This document shows, in pieces, positions 7,664 through 15,450 of a DNA stretch of 17,549 bases. Within the stretch, counting starts at the first letter, position 1; each line of letters opens with the position of its first letter. Both the position numbers and the translations under genes were made by a program. This stretch comes from Dehalococcoidia bacterium (GTDB lineage: Bacteria > Chloroflexota > Dehalococcoidia > Dehalococcoidales > RBG-16-60-22). Location: contig JAUWLN010000016.1 of assembly GCA_030613665.1 (NCBI GenBank), forward strand, positions 1 to 17,549, given 5' to 3'. The notes under the pieces are model-generated. The model searched no databases. It saw only the letters and a program-made list of their open reading frames with translations, and was not told where the DNA came from.

Positions 7664-7713
7664 TTCAGGTGTTACCATTAAAATATCAATAAGAGAAAGG
7701 AGGCAAAACAGAA

Positions 7714-8157
7714 ATGTGGCGAAGTAAAAAGTTTATCGTTATTGCGGTGTTAGCGGCGGTGGTATTGGTTGGAAGTATCGGCGGGGTGGTCCTTGCTGCG
7801 GACAACGAGGACACCGACCCGTGTAAGGCTCACTTCGATACTATGCTTGATAAAGTCTGTGAAATCTACAACGCAAACACGGACACAGACATTGACCGCG
7901 AGGCACTGAAAGATGCTTTTATCCAGGCCCGGAGCGAGATGCTCCCTGAGGATATGCCAAGGTTCCGCCAAATGGACCCCGAAGCTATGCAGGGCCATCT
8001 TCAGGAGCTTTTTGACCAGGGCAGGATAACTCAGGAACAATTCGACGGGATGAAAGCTCGATTTGAATCAATGCCTGATGACGCTCCGTTCAGGTCCGGT
8101 TTCCGTGGCATGGGTAGACCCCACGGCTTCCCTGGCTCATGCGCTCCCACAGAATAG
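7714..8157 (+). CDS. Small secreted or periplasmic protein, DUF2680-like
   Basis: This 147-residue protein has a typical signal peptide: K5-K6, a hydrophobic run to about residue 26, and a likely cut after VVLA near residue 28. The mature part is acidic and helical. The stretch DTDIDREALKDAF followed by QGRITQEQFDGMKARFE resembles the DUF2680 family, whose function is unknown. The tail is rich in Gly, Phe and Arg (FRSGFRGMGRPHGFPG) and ends with a Cys. The ATG start has a strong AAAGGAGG site 9 bases upstream. It precedes the two-component genes by 160 bases and carries the same upstream repeats as the regulator gene, so it is a plausible target or accessory part of that signalling system. 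Confidence 0.8.
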   Translation: MWRSKKFIVIAVLAAVVLVGSIGGVVLAADNEDTDPCKAHFDTMLDKVCEIYNANTDTDIDREALKDAFIQARSEMLPEDMPRFRQMDPEAMQGHLQELFDQGRITQEQFDGMKARFESMPDDAPFRSGFRGMGRPHGFPGSCAPTE

Positions 8158-8199
8158 CCGGCAAAACCTCCAGCAGGAAAACCTCGCTGGTTCAGATAG

Positions 8200-8234
8200 C
8201 AAGAGGGGGGGGAGGTAATATTCCCCCTCTCTTG
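8200..8234 (+). terminator. Stem-loop after the secreted-protein gene
   Basis: CAAGAG (8200-8205) and CTCTTG (8229-8234) pair, and the G-run at 8206-8212 can pair with the C-run at 8223-8227. The stem is about 12 bp around a short AT-rich loop. No real T-run follows, so termination may be weak or partial. A second, bulged hairpin lies at 8170-8190. Confidence 0.4.
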
Positions 8235-8246
8235 TATCATAGTTGA

Positions 8247-8276
8247 TTAACAATTCCTTAACATTTATGCTATAAG
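8247..8276 (+). promoter_or_regulatory. TTAACA direct repeats and promoter of the two-component genes
   Basis: Two exact TTAACA hexamers (8247-8252 and 8258-8263) are 11 bases apart. The first can act as a -35, with an 18-base spacer to TATAAG (8271-8276), which is preceded by TGC as an extended -10. A start near 8283 gives a leader of about 35 bases to the GTG at 8318. An alternative -10, TAAGAT, lies at 8278-8283. The repeats suggest autoregulation by the encoded PhoB/PhoP-type regulator. Confidence 0.55.
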
Positions 8277-8317
8277 ATAAGATTAAAGAAGTACGGTGAA
8301 CCATTGAGGAATTCAAG

Positions 8318-9001
8318 GTGACCACTAAAAGAGTCCTAGTTGTCGATGATGATGTAAAAACAGTGGAGCTGGTCAAGCTCTATTTGAACCGGGATGGCTA
8401 CCGCGTCCTCACCGCTTATGACGGCGTTGAGGCTTTGCGACAGGCACGAGAGGGCCATCCCGACCTTATCGTGCTGGACATCATGCTGCCCGGCATCGAC
8501 GGCCTAGAGGTCTGCCGCACTCTGAGAAATGAATCCGAGGTGCCGATTATCATGCTCACCGCCAGGACCACCGACCAGGACAAACTCACCGGCCTTGGTT
8601 TGGGAGCGGATGACTATATGACCAAGCCATTCAGTCCCCGTGAACTAGCCGCCAGGGTCCGGGCTGTCCTCAGGCGACTGCCGGGAGAGCGCGGCCCGAA
8701 CGAAACCAAACACGGCAAGCTGACGGTTAACTTCCTTCAGCATGAAGCGTATCTGGCCAATGAGCCCCTGAATCTCACCCTGGTCGAGTTTAAGTTACTG
8801 GGAGTTCTCATCAAGGAACCGGGCAGGGTCTTCAGTCGAGCGCAGCTGATTGAAAAAGCCCTCGGCTATGACTTTGAAGGCTTTGACCGCACCATCGACG
8901 TTCATATCCTCAACCTGCGTCGGAAAATCGAGCCGGACCCCAGGCATCCCAGATACATCAAGACGATATACGGAGCCGGCTATAAGCTCGCCGGAGTGTA
9001 A
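8318..9001 (+). CDS. DNA-binding response regulator, OmpR/PhoB family
   Basis: This 227-residue two-component response regulator has an N-terminal receiver domain (about 4-117) with the acidic pair D10 and D11, the phospho-acceptor D54 (VLDIMLPG), T81 and K103 (TKPF). It ends with a winged-helix DNA-binding domain (about 130-226) with typical motifs LTLVEFKLL, GRVFSRAQL, RTIDVHI and IKTIYGAGYKL. The GTG start at 8318 is chosen because TGAGGA lies 7 bases upstream and the product starts right at the receiver core. The histidine kinase gene begins 3 bases after its stop. It most likely controls its own promoter and the nearby secreted-protein gene through the TTAACA repeats. The stimulus is unknown. 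Confidence 0.95.
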   Translation: MTTKRVLVVDDDVKTVELVKLYLNRDGYRVLTAYDGVEALRQAREGHPDLIVLDIMLPGIDGLEVCRTLRNESEVPIIMLTARTTDQDKLTGLGLGADDYMTKPFSPRELAARVRAVLRRLPGERGPNETKHGKLTVNFLQHEAYLANEPLNLTLVEFKLLGVLIKEPGRVFSRAQLIEKALGYDFEGFDRTIDVHILNLRRKIEPDPRHPRYIKTIYGAGYKLAGV

Positions 9002-9004
9002 ATC

Positions 9005-10348
9005 ATGCATAGTCTGCAATTTCGTCTTTTCATAGCTTTTACTCTGGTGATAATAGTAACCGTAGGTTCCATATTATTCTTTACCTACCGGAGTGCGATG
9101 GCGGAGGTACGCGGGTTTGAGAAGCGCCTTGAGATGGGGCGCGCCAAAAGAATAGAACTTGAGCTATTCCATTACTACCACCGGCAGGGGGGATGGGAAG
9201 GCATTCAGCCTTCTGTTGCGCAGTGGGGAAACCTGTATGAACGGCGGATTATACTGACCGACCAGGCTGGAACAGTAGTCGCTGACTCTGACGGTGAACT
9301 TCTCGGAGAGTTATACCAGCCTGATACGCCAGGCACCTATATCTCACCACCATGGGAGTCCGAAGCTTTGGGCACGTTATATATGAGCCCCAGTCCATCG
9401 CCAGAGATACCTTTTCCTCCGTTAAGCGTTATTTACATGGCGATGGGCCGCTTCCTGCTGTGGGGAGGGCTCATGGCCATTGCCTTTGCACTGTTAATCA
9501 CCTTCCTGATATCACGGCGAATCCTGGCACCGATAAAAACGCTCACTCAGACTACCAGGCAGCTGGGTAAAGGCGATTTCTCGCAGCGTGTTAAGTTCAA
9601 AGACAAAGGCGAGATGGGCGAGCTAGCCCAGGCCTTTAACTCAATGGCCAGTGACCTGGAGCGCGCGGAACAGCTGCGCCGCAACATGGTAGCGGACGTC
9701 GCCCACGAGCTAAGAACTCCCCTGTCCAATCTCAAGGGCTACCTCGAGGCAGTTCGTGACGGAGTTATCAAGCCGGATGCGAATGCTATCCGCTCTCTCG
9801 ACGAAGAAGCATCATTGCTGTCACGGCTGGTCGACGACCTCCAGGAGCTGAGCCTTGCCGAATCGGGGGAGATGAAGCTGGACTGCCGCGCCGTGGATAT
9901 TGCGGAGCTAATCTCTCAAGCCGCCGGCTCCATGCAACAGCAGGTGGCAGCCAAAGGGATATCGTTATCAATCGATGTGCCTGATAAGCTGCCGGCAGTG
10001 CATATTGACTCCCATCGGATTGGTGAGGTTTTACGTAACCTGATGGAAAACGCGCTGGTGCATACGCCCAACGCCGGTACCATCACCGTAACTGCCAGGG
10101 TGCAGGGCGAATGGCTGGAGGTAAGCGTTATCGACACCGGTGAAGGCATCCCTGCTGAAGACCTGTCCAATATTTTTGAGCGCTTCTACCGGGTGGATAA
10201 ATCCCGGGCCAGAACCACCGGCGGCAGCGGACTGGGACTAACCATCGCCAAACGCCTTATAGAGGCACACGGGGGGCAGATAGAGGTGGCAAGCCAGATC
10301 GGTCAGGGGACACGGTTCACCTTCACGCTGCCAGTGGTGAAACCATGA
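9005..10348 (+). CDS. Sensor histidine kinase, PhoR/BaeS-type membrane protein
   Basis: This 447-residue sensor kinase partners the preceding regulator. Domains in order are transmembrane segment 1 (about 8-28), an extracytoplasmic sensor loop (about 30-142), transmembrane segment 2 (about 148-169), a HAMP linker (about 170-222), HisKA with the phospho-acceptor H234 (AHELRTPL), and HATPase_c with the N box (NLMENALVH, N349), the G1 box (DTGEGI, D377), the F box (FERFYRVD) and the G2 box (GGSGLGL, 406-412). All catalytic motifs are intact. The sensor loop carries no motif I recognise. The ATG at 9005 is 3 bases past the regulator stop with GGAG upstream, so translation is coupled. It converges with the zinc-ribbon gene about 70 bases further on, with no strong terminator between them. 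Confidence 0.95.
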   Translation: MHSLQFRLFIAFTLVIIVTVGSILFFTYRSAMAEVRGFEKRLEMGRAKRIELELFHYYHRQGGWEGIQPSVAQWGNLYERRIILTDQAGTVVADSDGELLGELYQPDTPGTYISPPWESEALGTLYMSPSPSPEIPFPPLSVIYMAMGRFLLWGGLMAIAFALLITFLISRRILAPIKTLTQTTRQLGKGDFSQRVKFKDKGEMGELAQAFNSMASDLERAEQLRRNMVADVAHELRTPLSNLKGYLEAVRDGVIKPDANAIRSLDEEASLLSRLVDDLQELSLAESGEMKLDCRAVDIAELISQAAGSMQQQVAAKGISLSIDVPDKLPAVHIDSHRIGEVLRNLMENALVHTPNAGTITVTARVQGEWLEVSVIDTGEGIPAEDLSNIFERFYRVDKSRARTTGGSGLGLTIAKRLIEAHGGQIEVASQIGQGTRFTFTLPVVKP

Positions 10349-10417
10349 GATGGTGCCTCTTGCGTTTGGAAGCAAGGGCTGTACGTGCTCACTAGCAAGG
10401 ATTTGGGCAGGTGGAGC

Positions 10418-10978
10418 CTATTCTTTGGGTTTCCCTGTTGGTTTAAGAACACTCGATAGTAGCTCTGCAGTTAAACGTAGAGACATCTTGTAGCTACTTT
10501 CGGCATCTAATTTACTGGAGACTCTTTCGGGATGGGCTAGCCTGTTCCTAACTCGCCTGAAGTAGTCTAGGGCATCAGAATAAGGCTCAAAATCTTTATC
10601 ACCTGTGAAGCTATCCAATATTGCACCCCAGCCACCAGTGAATTGTTTTCCTTTAAGCCTCGTATAACATCTTCTGCATAGACTCTCAAGGTTTCTCAGT
10701 GACATGAATTCAGATGCCGTGTATGCTTTGTCACCTAGAGAGACCGCTGCTTCATTCAGACAATCCCTTTCAACTTCATTCAAATGGAACCACGACCCAG
10801 ATAAGTCTTGCTTAGGGTCAGGATATTTGAGTTTGACTGTAGAGCCGCTACCGTCGTATGAGACATCAACTTCCATCACACAATGACAGTTGTGACAACC
10901 AACATCTCCCTTATAGGGGCAAGCATTTGCATCTAAGTCAATCTGTGTTCCACATCCTGTGCACTTTATGTAGGGCAT
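10418..10978 (-). CDS. Zinc-ribbon protein with HEPN-like domain (DUF4145-like)
   Basis: This 186-residue protein has no assigned function. Its N-terminus has a cysteine-rich ribbon (C6-x2-C9, C20, C28-x2-C31, C33), likely a zinc site, and another CRRC pair at 101-104. The C-terminal half is helical and contains RNRLAHPE (144-151), matching the Rx4H signature of HEPN domains, which are often RNases or RNA-binding modules in toxin and defence proteins. DUF4145 proteins have a comparable architecture. The gene is visibly AT-richer than its neighbours and its ribosome site is weak (GGATGG). It stands alone between the histidine kinase and a tRNA gene, which suggests recent acquisition. No antitoxin, methylase or nuclease partner is visible. 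RNase activity is inferred from one motif only. Confidence 0.75.
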   Translation of the reverse strand: MPYIKCTGCGTQIDLDANACPYKGDVGCHNCHCVMEVDVSYDGSGSTVKLKYPDPKQDLSGSWFHLNEVERDCLNEAAVSLGDKAYTASEFMSLRNLESLCRRCYTRLKGKQFTGGWGAILDSFTGDKDFEPYSDALDYFRRVRNRLAHPERVSSKLDAESSYKMSLRLTAELLSSVLKPTGKPKE

Positions 10979-11206
10979 TCTAAACCATCCAGTACTTGAA
11001 CCGTAGCTAATTCTAAACTATTCCTTCTTAATAGTAAAGTTAGTGTAGCTAGCCCATACTCATTTCCCTATTTTCCCACCAGAATTGAAAACGACATATT
11101 GTCTTCCCCAAATGAATCATCAAGCCCCAGACAGAAGCAATCTAAGCCAGCCTAGTTAAGAGGATAGATTCTGTGAACTTTTGTGAACAATTTGTAGCTG
11201 CTTTAA

Positions 11207-11281
11207 TGGAGCGGGTGATGGGATTCGAACCCACGACTCTTTGCTTGGGAAGCAAATACTCTGCCACTGAGTTACACCCGC
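11207..11281 (-). tRNA. tRNA-Gly(CCC)
   Basis: All arms fold on the minus strand. The acceptor GCGGGTG pairs with CACCCGC, the D stem ACTC with GAGT, and the anticodon stem TTTGC with GCAAA around the loop TTCCCAA (anticodon CCC). The T stem GTGGG pairs with CCCAT around TTCGAAT, and the discriminator T is followed by an encoded CCA. The total is 75 bases including CCA. Confidence 0.97.
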
Positions 11282-11291
11282 CTAATCCGTT

Positions 11292-11320
11292 ATTTTAAAG
11301 GAAAAGCCCGGTACTGTAAA
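11292..11320 (-). promoter_or_regulatory. Promoter of tRNA-Gly
   Basis: On the minus strand TTTACA (11315-11320) and TAAAAT (11292-11297) are separated by exactly 17 bases. They lie about 10 bases ahead of the mature tRNA 5' end, a classic short-leader tRNA promoter. Confidence 0.7.
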
Positions 11321-11360
11321 GGTGGCTCTCTCCTGACTTTTCCCACGTGATGCAATCCGT

Positions 11361-11366
11361 TATAAT
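11361..11366 (+). promoter_or_regulatory. Possible -10 element upstream of the racemase-family gene
   Basis: A perfect TATAAT lies 51 bases before the GTG start. No good -35 is visible at 16-18 bases, so this is a partial promoter call. Confidence 0.35.
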
Positions 11367-11416
11367 AGTGGCAACATATACTAAAACAGCCATCACCGCT
11401 AAAGGAGGAGAGTTCA

Positions 11417-12535
11417 GTGAAGATAAGCAAAGTTGAGGCCATGATACTGACCTGTCAACTGGACAGGCCCATCATGGATGCCACCTATACCCTGCCCAGC
11501 CGCAGCGTGGTACTGGCCAGGATCGAGACCGACGAAGGGATTTCCGGAATCGGTGAAGCGGCTTACTTCGGCGGGCCGCCAATGATAACCAAGATGATTA
11601 TCGAAAAAGAGCTCGCTGATTACCTTATCGGGGAGGACCCGCTGAACATCGAGCGGCTCTGGGAGACCATGTATCAGCGGTCGATAAAGCACGGACGCAA
11701 GGGTGCCATCATCGCCAGTATGAGCGGCATTGACATTGCCCTCTGGGACATCAAGGCAAGGTCGATCGGGATGCCTCTTTACCAGCTCCTCGGCGGCTGT
11801 TATGAAAAGATACGGGCCTACGCCAGCGCCGGTTTCTATGCCGAAGGCAAGGGCTTGAAAGAACTGGCCGGTGAAATGGAATCGTACGTTAAAGAGGGAT
11901 TCACCGCCGTTAAGATGAAGATAGGGCGTGTCAGCCAGGCCGAAGACATGGCCAGGATAAAGGCGGTCAGGGAAGCAATCGGCCCGAATATAGACCTGCT
12001 CGTCGACGGTAATAATGTCTACACCTCTTACGAAGCGATAAAGATGGCCCGCAAGATGGAAGCATATGACGTCTTCTGGTTTGAGGAGCCGGTGCCGGCG
12101 GAAGACATCGAGGGGAGTGCCAGGGTTGCTCACGCCATCGATATGCCGCTGGCCGCCGGTGAGAACGAGTTCACCCGCTACGGCTTCCGCGACCTCATCA
12201 TCAACCAGGCACTCGATATCGCCCAGCCCGATGCCACCTGGTGCGGCGGCATCACCGAGGCGAGAAAAATCGCCGCCATGGCCAGCGCCTGGAACATCAC
12301 CTGCGTGCCCCACTCCTTTTCCTCGGCAATCGCGCTGATGTCCAACCTGCATTTCAGTGCCTCGATACCGAACAGCATGTTCCAGGAATTCGACCGCAAC
12401 TACAACCCGCTGCGCGAAGAACTGCTGACGGAACCGGTTAGAATCAATAAGGACGGCTACATTGACCTGCCGGATAAGCCGGGACTGGGCGTGGAACTGA
12501 ACGAAGCAACCGTTAAAAAATACCGGGTGCACTAA
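11417..12535 (+). CDS. Mandelate racemase/muconate lactonizing family protein
   Basis: This is a 372-residue enolase-superfamily enzyme with the complete mandelate-racemase-type catalytic set. It has the KxK motif (VKMKIG, K166 and K168), metal ligands D197 (VDGN), E223 (FEEPV) and E249 (AGEN), the D272/H299 dyad (QPDAT and VPHSF) and E324 (FQEFD). Such enzymes abstract the proton alpha to a carboxylate, acting as racemases or acid-sugar dehydratases. The substrate cannot be named. The GTG start at 11417 is chosen because AAGGAGGAG lies 6 bases upstream and the product begins at the normal MKI...VE family N-terminus. It is monocistronic, with a TATAAT at 11361. Its stop lies only 5 bases from the RecG stop on the other strand with no terminator between, so the convergent transcripts probably overlap. 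Confidence 0.93.
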   Translation: MKISKVEAMILTCQLDRPIMDATYTLPSRSVVLARIETDEGISGIGEAAYFGGPPMITKMIIEKELADYLIGEDPLNIERLWETMYQRSIKHGRKGAIIASMSGIDIALWDIKARSIGMPLYQLLGGCYEKIRAYASAGFYAEGKGLKELAGEMESYVKEGFTAVKMKIGRVSQAEDMARIKAVREAIGPNIDLLVDGNNVYTSYEAIKMARKMEAYDVFWFEEPVPAEDIEGSARVAHAIDMPLAAGENEFTRYGFRDLIINQALDIAQPDATWCGGITEARKIAAMASAWNITCVPHSFSSAIALMSNLHFSASIPNSMFQEFDRNYNPLREELLTEPVRINKDGYIDLPDKPGLGVELNEATVKKYRVH

Positions 12536-12540
12536 AAAAG

Positions 12541-15009
12541 CTAGCTCCATTCACCGGCATTGGACTTCGGCCATACCCTTGCCATTTCGCCAGCCAGGAG
12601 CTTATGTTCCGGTTTTTTCAGACCCGGGTCTACCTGAAAAAGCTCGACGGCTTCGTTGCGAGCCAGCTCCAGAATCTTGACGTCGGAAAGTTTGGCCATG
12701 CGCAAATCGGGCAGACCGCTCTGGCGCGTGCCGAAAAACTCGCCCGGACCGCGTAACTTCAAGTCCTCTTCTGCCAGGACAAAGCCATCCTGAACATTCT
12801 CGATAATGTTCAGACGCTCCCGTCCCACCTCAGACGGGTTCTCGGCGAGCAGCATACAGTAGCTCTGTTCCTGCCCTCGCCCGACGCGACCGCGAAACTG
12901 GTGCAGCTGCGAAAGGCCAAAGCGGTCGGCACTCTCGATGAGCATCACGGTGGCGTTGGGGATGTCAATGCCAACCTCCACCACCGGGGTTGAGACCAGA
13001 ATATCCAGCTTCCGGGCACGGAAACGCTGCATTACGTCATCCTTATCTTCGCCCGACAGCCGCCCGTGCAGCAGGCCAAGTCTTAAGTCGGCAAAGACCT
13101 CTCGAGATAATCTTTCGTATTCCACCACCGCTGCCTGGGCAGCCACCGCCTCCGATTCTTCAATGAGCGGACAGACGATGAACACCTGATGACCGGCGGC
13201 CACCTGTTTGCGTATGAAATTATAGGCGCTTGCCCGCTGCGACGGCCTGAGCCATTTCGTCTTTACCGTCTGTCTTCCCGGCGGCAGCTCATCGATAACG
13301 GAGAGGTCGAGGTCGCCGTAAAGGGTCAGCGCCAGGGTGCGGGGGATGGGCGTGGCCGTCATCACCAGCATATGGGGCCGGAACCCCTTCTTTCGCAGCG
13401 CCGAACGCTGGGTTACCCCGAAGCGGTGCTGCTCATCGACCACCGCCAGCCCCATCTTACGAAAATCAACCCCTTTCTGAATGAGGGCGTGCGTGCCGAT
13501 GGCGATATCTATATTTCCATCCGTAATGCGCTTTTGCAGCTCCTGTTTCTGGGACGGCGTTATATCACCGATGAGCAGTGCCACCGTGATGGGGCGGGAT
13601 AGCAACCCGGAAAATCGGCTCAGATAGGGCGTTTCCTCTTCCTGGCTCCCCACCCTGGAGAGAAGCTGGCAGAGCGTGACGAAGTGCTGCTCGGCGAGAA
13701 TCTCGGTAGGAGCCATGAAAGCCCCCTGGTAGCCGTTGGCGACGGCCATTAACAGCGCCACGGTGGCCACCACCGTTTTACCACTCCCCACCTCACCCTG
13801 CAACAGCCGGGACATCGGCCTGGGCTTCTGCAGGTCATTCATCATCTCTTCCAGTACCCGCTGCTGCGCCGCCGTGAGTTTGAAAGGCAGTGAATGAATG
13901 AAGCTGTCGCTCAGTTCCCGATTAATGACAAAGGCGCTGTCGGGCTGGGTCTCCTGCCAGTCATGCTTGCGGCTCACCACACCAAGCTGCAGGACGAAAA
14001 GCTCGTCAAATGCCAGGCGTATCCTGGCCCTGTCTTTCGCCATCTCGTCTTCAGGGTAGTGCGCCTGACTGATTGCCTGCGGCAGTTCCAGCAGGTCGCA
14101 GCGCTCTCTTAAATACGATGGCAGGAAATCCTCCACCTGCCGCGCCCACAGGTCGACGACCTCTTTCATCAGCTTTCTTACCTGGCGGGGATAAAGGCCC
14201 TGCGTCAGTGAATAGACGGGAACGAGCCGACCGGTATGAACCAGGTCCTTGTCCTCAACAAGCTCCCATTCCGGAGACTCGAAGACGTATTGTCCTTTGA
14301 ACAGGCTGACCCGACCGCTGAGGACAACGCGCACATTGGTCGCAAATCTTTTGGCCAGGTAAGGCTGGTTGAACCACACCGCCCGCATATTTCCCGTCTC
14401 ATCACCGACAATGGCTTCCGTTCCCCGCTTGTAGCCCAGACGGGCGACCTTTGCCTGCCACACATTGGCCATTATGGTCTGTTCGTCGCCCTCGGTGAGC
14501 TGCGAGATATGCTTTATCTGGCTGTAGTCAAGATGGCGGTGGGGAAAGAAATAGAGCAGGTCGCGTACCGTCTTCACTCCCAGTTTGCCGAACTTGCTCG
14601 CCAGCGTGGTGCTGATACCTTTGACCGCGGTTACTGGCGAATCCAGGCCGTAGCCGCCAACCGGTGCCGCCGATGATTTAGCCGTCTTTAATTTTTTCGC
14701 CCGGGGCGGAGACGGCGTCTTCGCCGGCGGCTCAGCTTCAGCAGGAGCGCTGCCATTTATCTCAGCCACCAGTCTGAGCACGCTGTCCACCCATTCCCGG
14801 CGCTGCTGTACGGATAGAGAAGCGTAACCCTCTTTTGCTACCAGTTGCTGGAAGTGCTTCAGAAGACGACGATGTGGAATGACTCCCGATACCTGACCTG
14901 CCCAGTTCGCCAGAAATCGGTCCAGGCCGCCCATGACCGCCGTATTATCGTATCCTTTTTTCTGCTCAAGCTCCAGAATTTTATACAGCGGTTCAAAATC
15001 GGCCGCCAC
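12541..15009 (-). CDS. recG: ATP-dependent DNA helicase RecG
   Basis: RecG is the superfamily 2 helicase that remodels stalled forks and Holliday junctions. Visible features are the wedge/OB domain (about 120-300), Walker A GEVGSGKT (405-412), the Walker B box DEQH (525-528) and TATPIPRT (551-558). Near the C-terminus lies motif VI (QFRGRVGRG) and then the family tail. At 822 residues it is longer than E. coli RecG (693). The first 120 residues form an extra helical and Ala/Pro/Lys-rich N-terminal region, as in some other bacterial RecG proteins. The GTG start at 15009 has AGGGGGAG about 6 bases upstream. It is the last gene of the FakA-DegV-DegV-RecG group and starts 30 bases after the short DegV gene. 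Confidence 0.96.
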   Translation of the reverse strand: MAADFEPLYKILELEQKKGYDNTAVMGGLDRFLANWAGQVSGVIPHRRLLKHFQQLVAKEGYASLSVQQRREWVDSVLRLVAEINGSAPAEAEPPAKTPSPPRAKKLKTAKSSAAPVGGYGLDSPVTAVKGISTTLASKFGKLGVKTVRDLLYFFPHRHLDYSQIKHISQLTEGDEQTIMANVWQAKVARLGYKRGTEAIVGDETGNMRAVWFNQPYLAKRFATNVRVVLSGRVSLFKGQYVFESPEWELVEDKDLVHTGRLVPVYSLTQGLYPRQVRKLMKEVVDLWARQVEDFLPSYLRERCDLLELPQAISQAHYPEDEMAKDRARIRLAFDELFVLQLGVVSRKHDWQETQPDSAFVINRELSDSFIHSLPFKLTAAQQRVLEEMMNDLQKPRPMSRLLQGEVGSGKTVVATVALLMAVANGYQGAFMAPTEILAEQHFVTLCQLLSRVGSQEEETPYLSRFSGLLSRPITVALLIGDITPSQKQELQKRITDGNIDIAIGTHALIQKGVDFRKMGLAVVDEQHRFGVTQRSALRKKGFRPHMLVMTATPIPRTLALTLYGDLDLSVIDELPPGRQTVKTKWLRPSQRASAYNFIRKQVAAGHQVFIVCPLIEESEAVAAQAAVVEYERLSREVFADLRLGLLHGRLSGEDKDDVMQRFRARKLDILVSTPVVEVGIDIPNATVMLIESADRFGLSQLHQFRGRVGRGQEQSYCMLLAENPSEVGRERLNIIENVQDGFVLAEEDLKLRGPGEFFGTRQSGLPDLRMAKLSDVKILELARNEAVELFQVDPGLKKPEHKLLAGEMARVWPKSNAGEWS

Positions 15010-15039
15010 CTTATTCTCCCCCTGTCCAGGCTCCCGGTG

Positions 15040-15444
15040 TCATCTATCCCCCATCACCGCCACCAGAAATCCCTGTGCCATGACCGCCCGTTCGGAATCA
15101 ATTACCTCAACGCGGCATTTTCGCTTCATTAGGCCGATGCTCTGCATGGCCACCTCACAGGTGCCACTGAGATTGGAAGAAAGTATGACCGCCAGAATTT
15201 CGTCCGTTTCTTCGGCCAGTTTATCATAGACAGTGTTAAAGGCCACGGGCGATGGCACCGAAGTCACCAGCGTGGTCTTGCTGCTCGTAAGCTCCTGGTA
15301 AAACTGCTCGGTGGTCAGGTCAATGCCGTCACGGTACACTTTCTCGCCAAAGCGGACATTGAGCGGAACGACCGTAATCCCCAGTTCCTCGACCACCTGA
15401 GACGGCAGGTCAGCGACACTGTCGATAACAATCTTTACGGGCAT
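15040..15444 (-). CDS. Truncated DegV family protein (N-terminal domain only)
   Basis: This 134-residue frame matches the first half of DegV/FakB fatty-acid-binding proteins and of its upstream neighbour, along the stretches KIV-DS--D, LGITVVPL-VRFGE-VYRD and EVIDS. It stops (VMGDR) where the chain should enter the C-terminal domain; normal DegV proteins have about 280 residues. Only 30 bases remain before RecG, so no C-terminal half is hidden in another frame. It keeps the T-x-PSP segment (TSVPSP) and the SGT motif (NLSGT) of the lipid head-group site but lacks the GGRIG and GTHAGP segments. The ATG at 15444 is 6 bases after the stop of the preceding DegV gene, with only a weak ribosome site. 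It may be a decaying duplicate or a real single-domain product. Confidence 0.75.
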   Translation of the reverse strand: MPVKIVIDSVADLPSQVVEELGITVVPLNVRFGEKVYRDGIDLTTEQFYQELTSSKTTLVTSVPSPVAFNTVYDKLAEETDEILAVILSSNLSGTCEVAMQSIGLMKRKCRVEVIDSERAVMAQGFLVAVMGDR

Positions 15445-15450
15445 TTATAT

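Larger units (their letters stand above)
7411..7713. other. Divergent intergenic region
   Basis: About 300 bases separate the minus-strand enolase-like gene from the plus-strand secreted-protein gene. The region holds a minus-strand promoter (7461-7490), a 28-codon minus-strand open frame (7494-7580) and TTAACA-type direct repeats (7647-7663) followed by an AT-rich possible -10. It ends with a strong AAAGGAGG ribosome site at 7697-7704. I see no RNA gene or riboswitch fold in it. Confidence 0.6.

Noticed and set aside
11172..11188. Direct repeat TGTGAAC (two copies, 10-base period) beside tRNA-Gly as an attachment site
   Set aside because: It lies outside the tRNA, has no second distant copy in the window and no integrase nearby; too short to support.
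11414..12550. A 378-codon open frame antisense to the racemase-family gene
   Set aside because: It mirrors a gene with all catalytic motifs intact, shows no recognisable domain, and is a codon-bias shadow.
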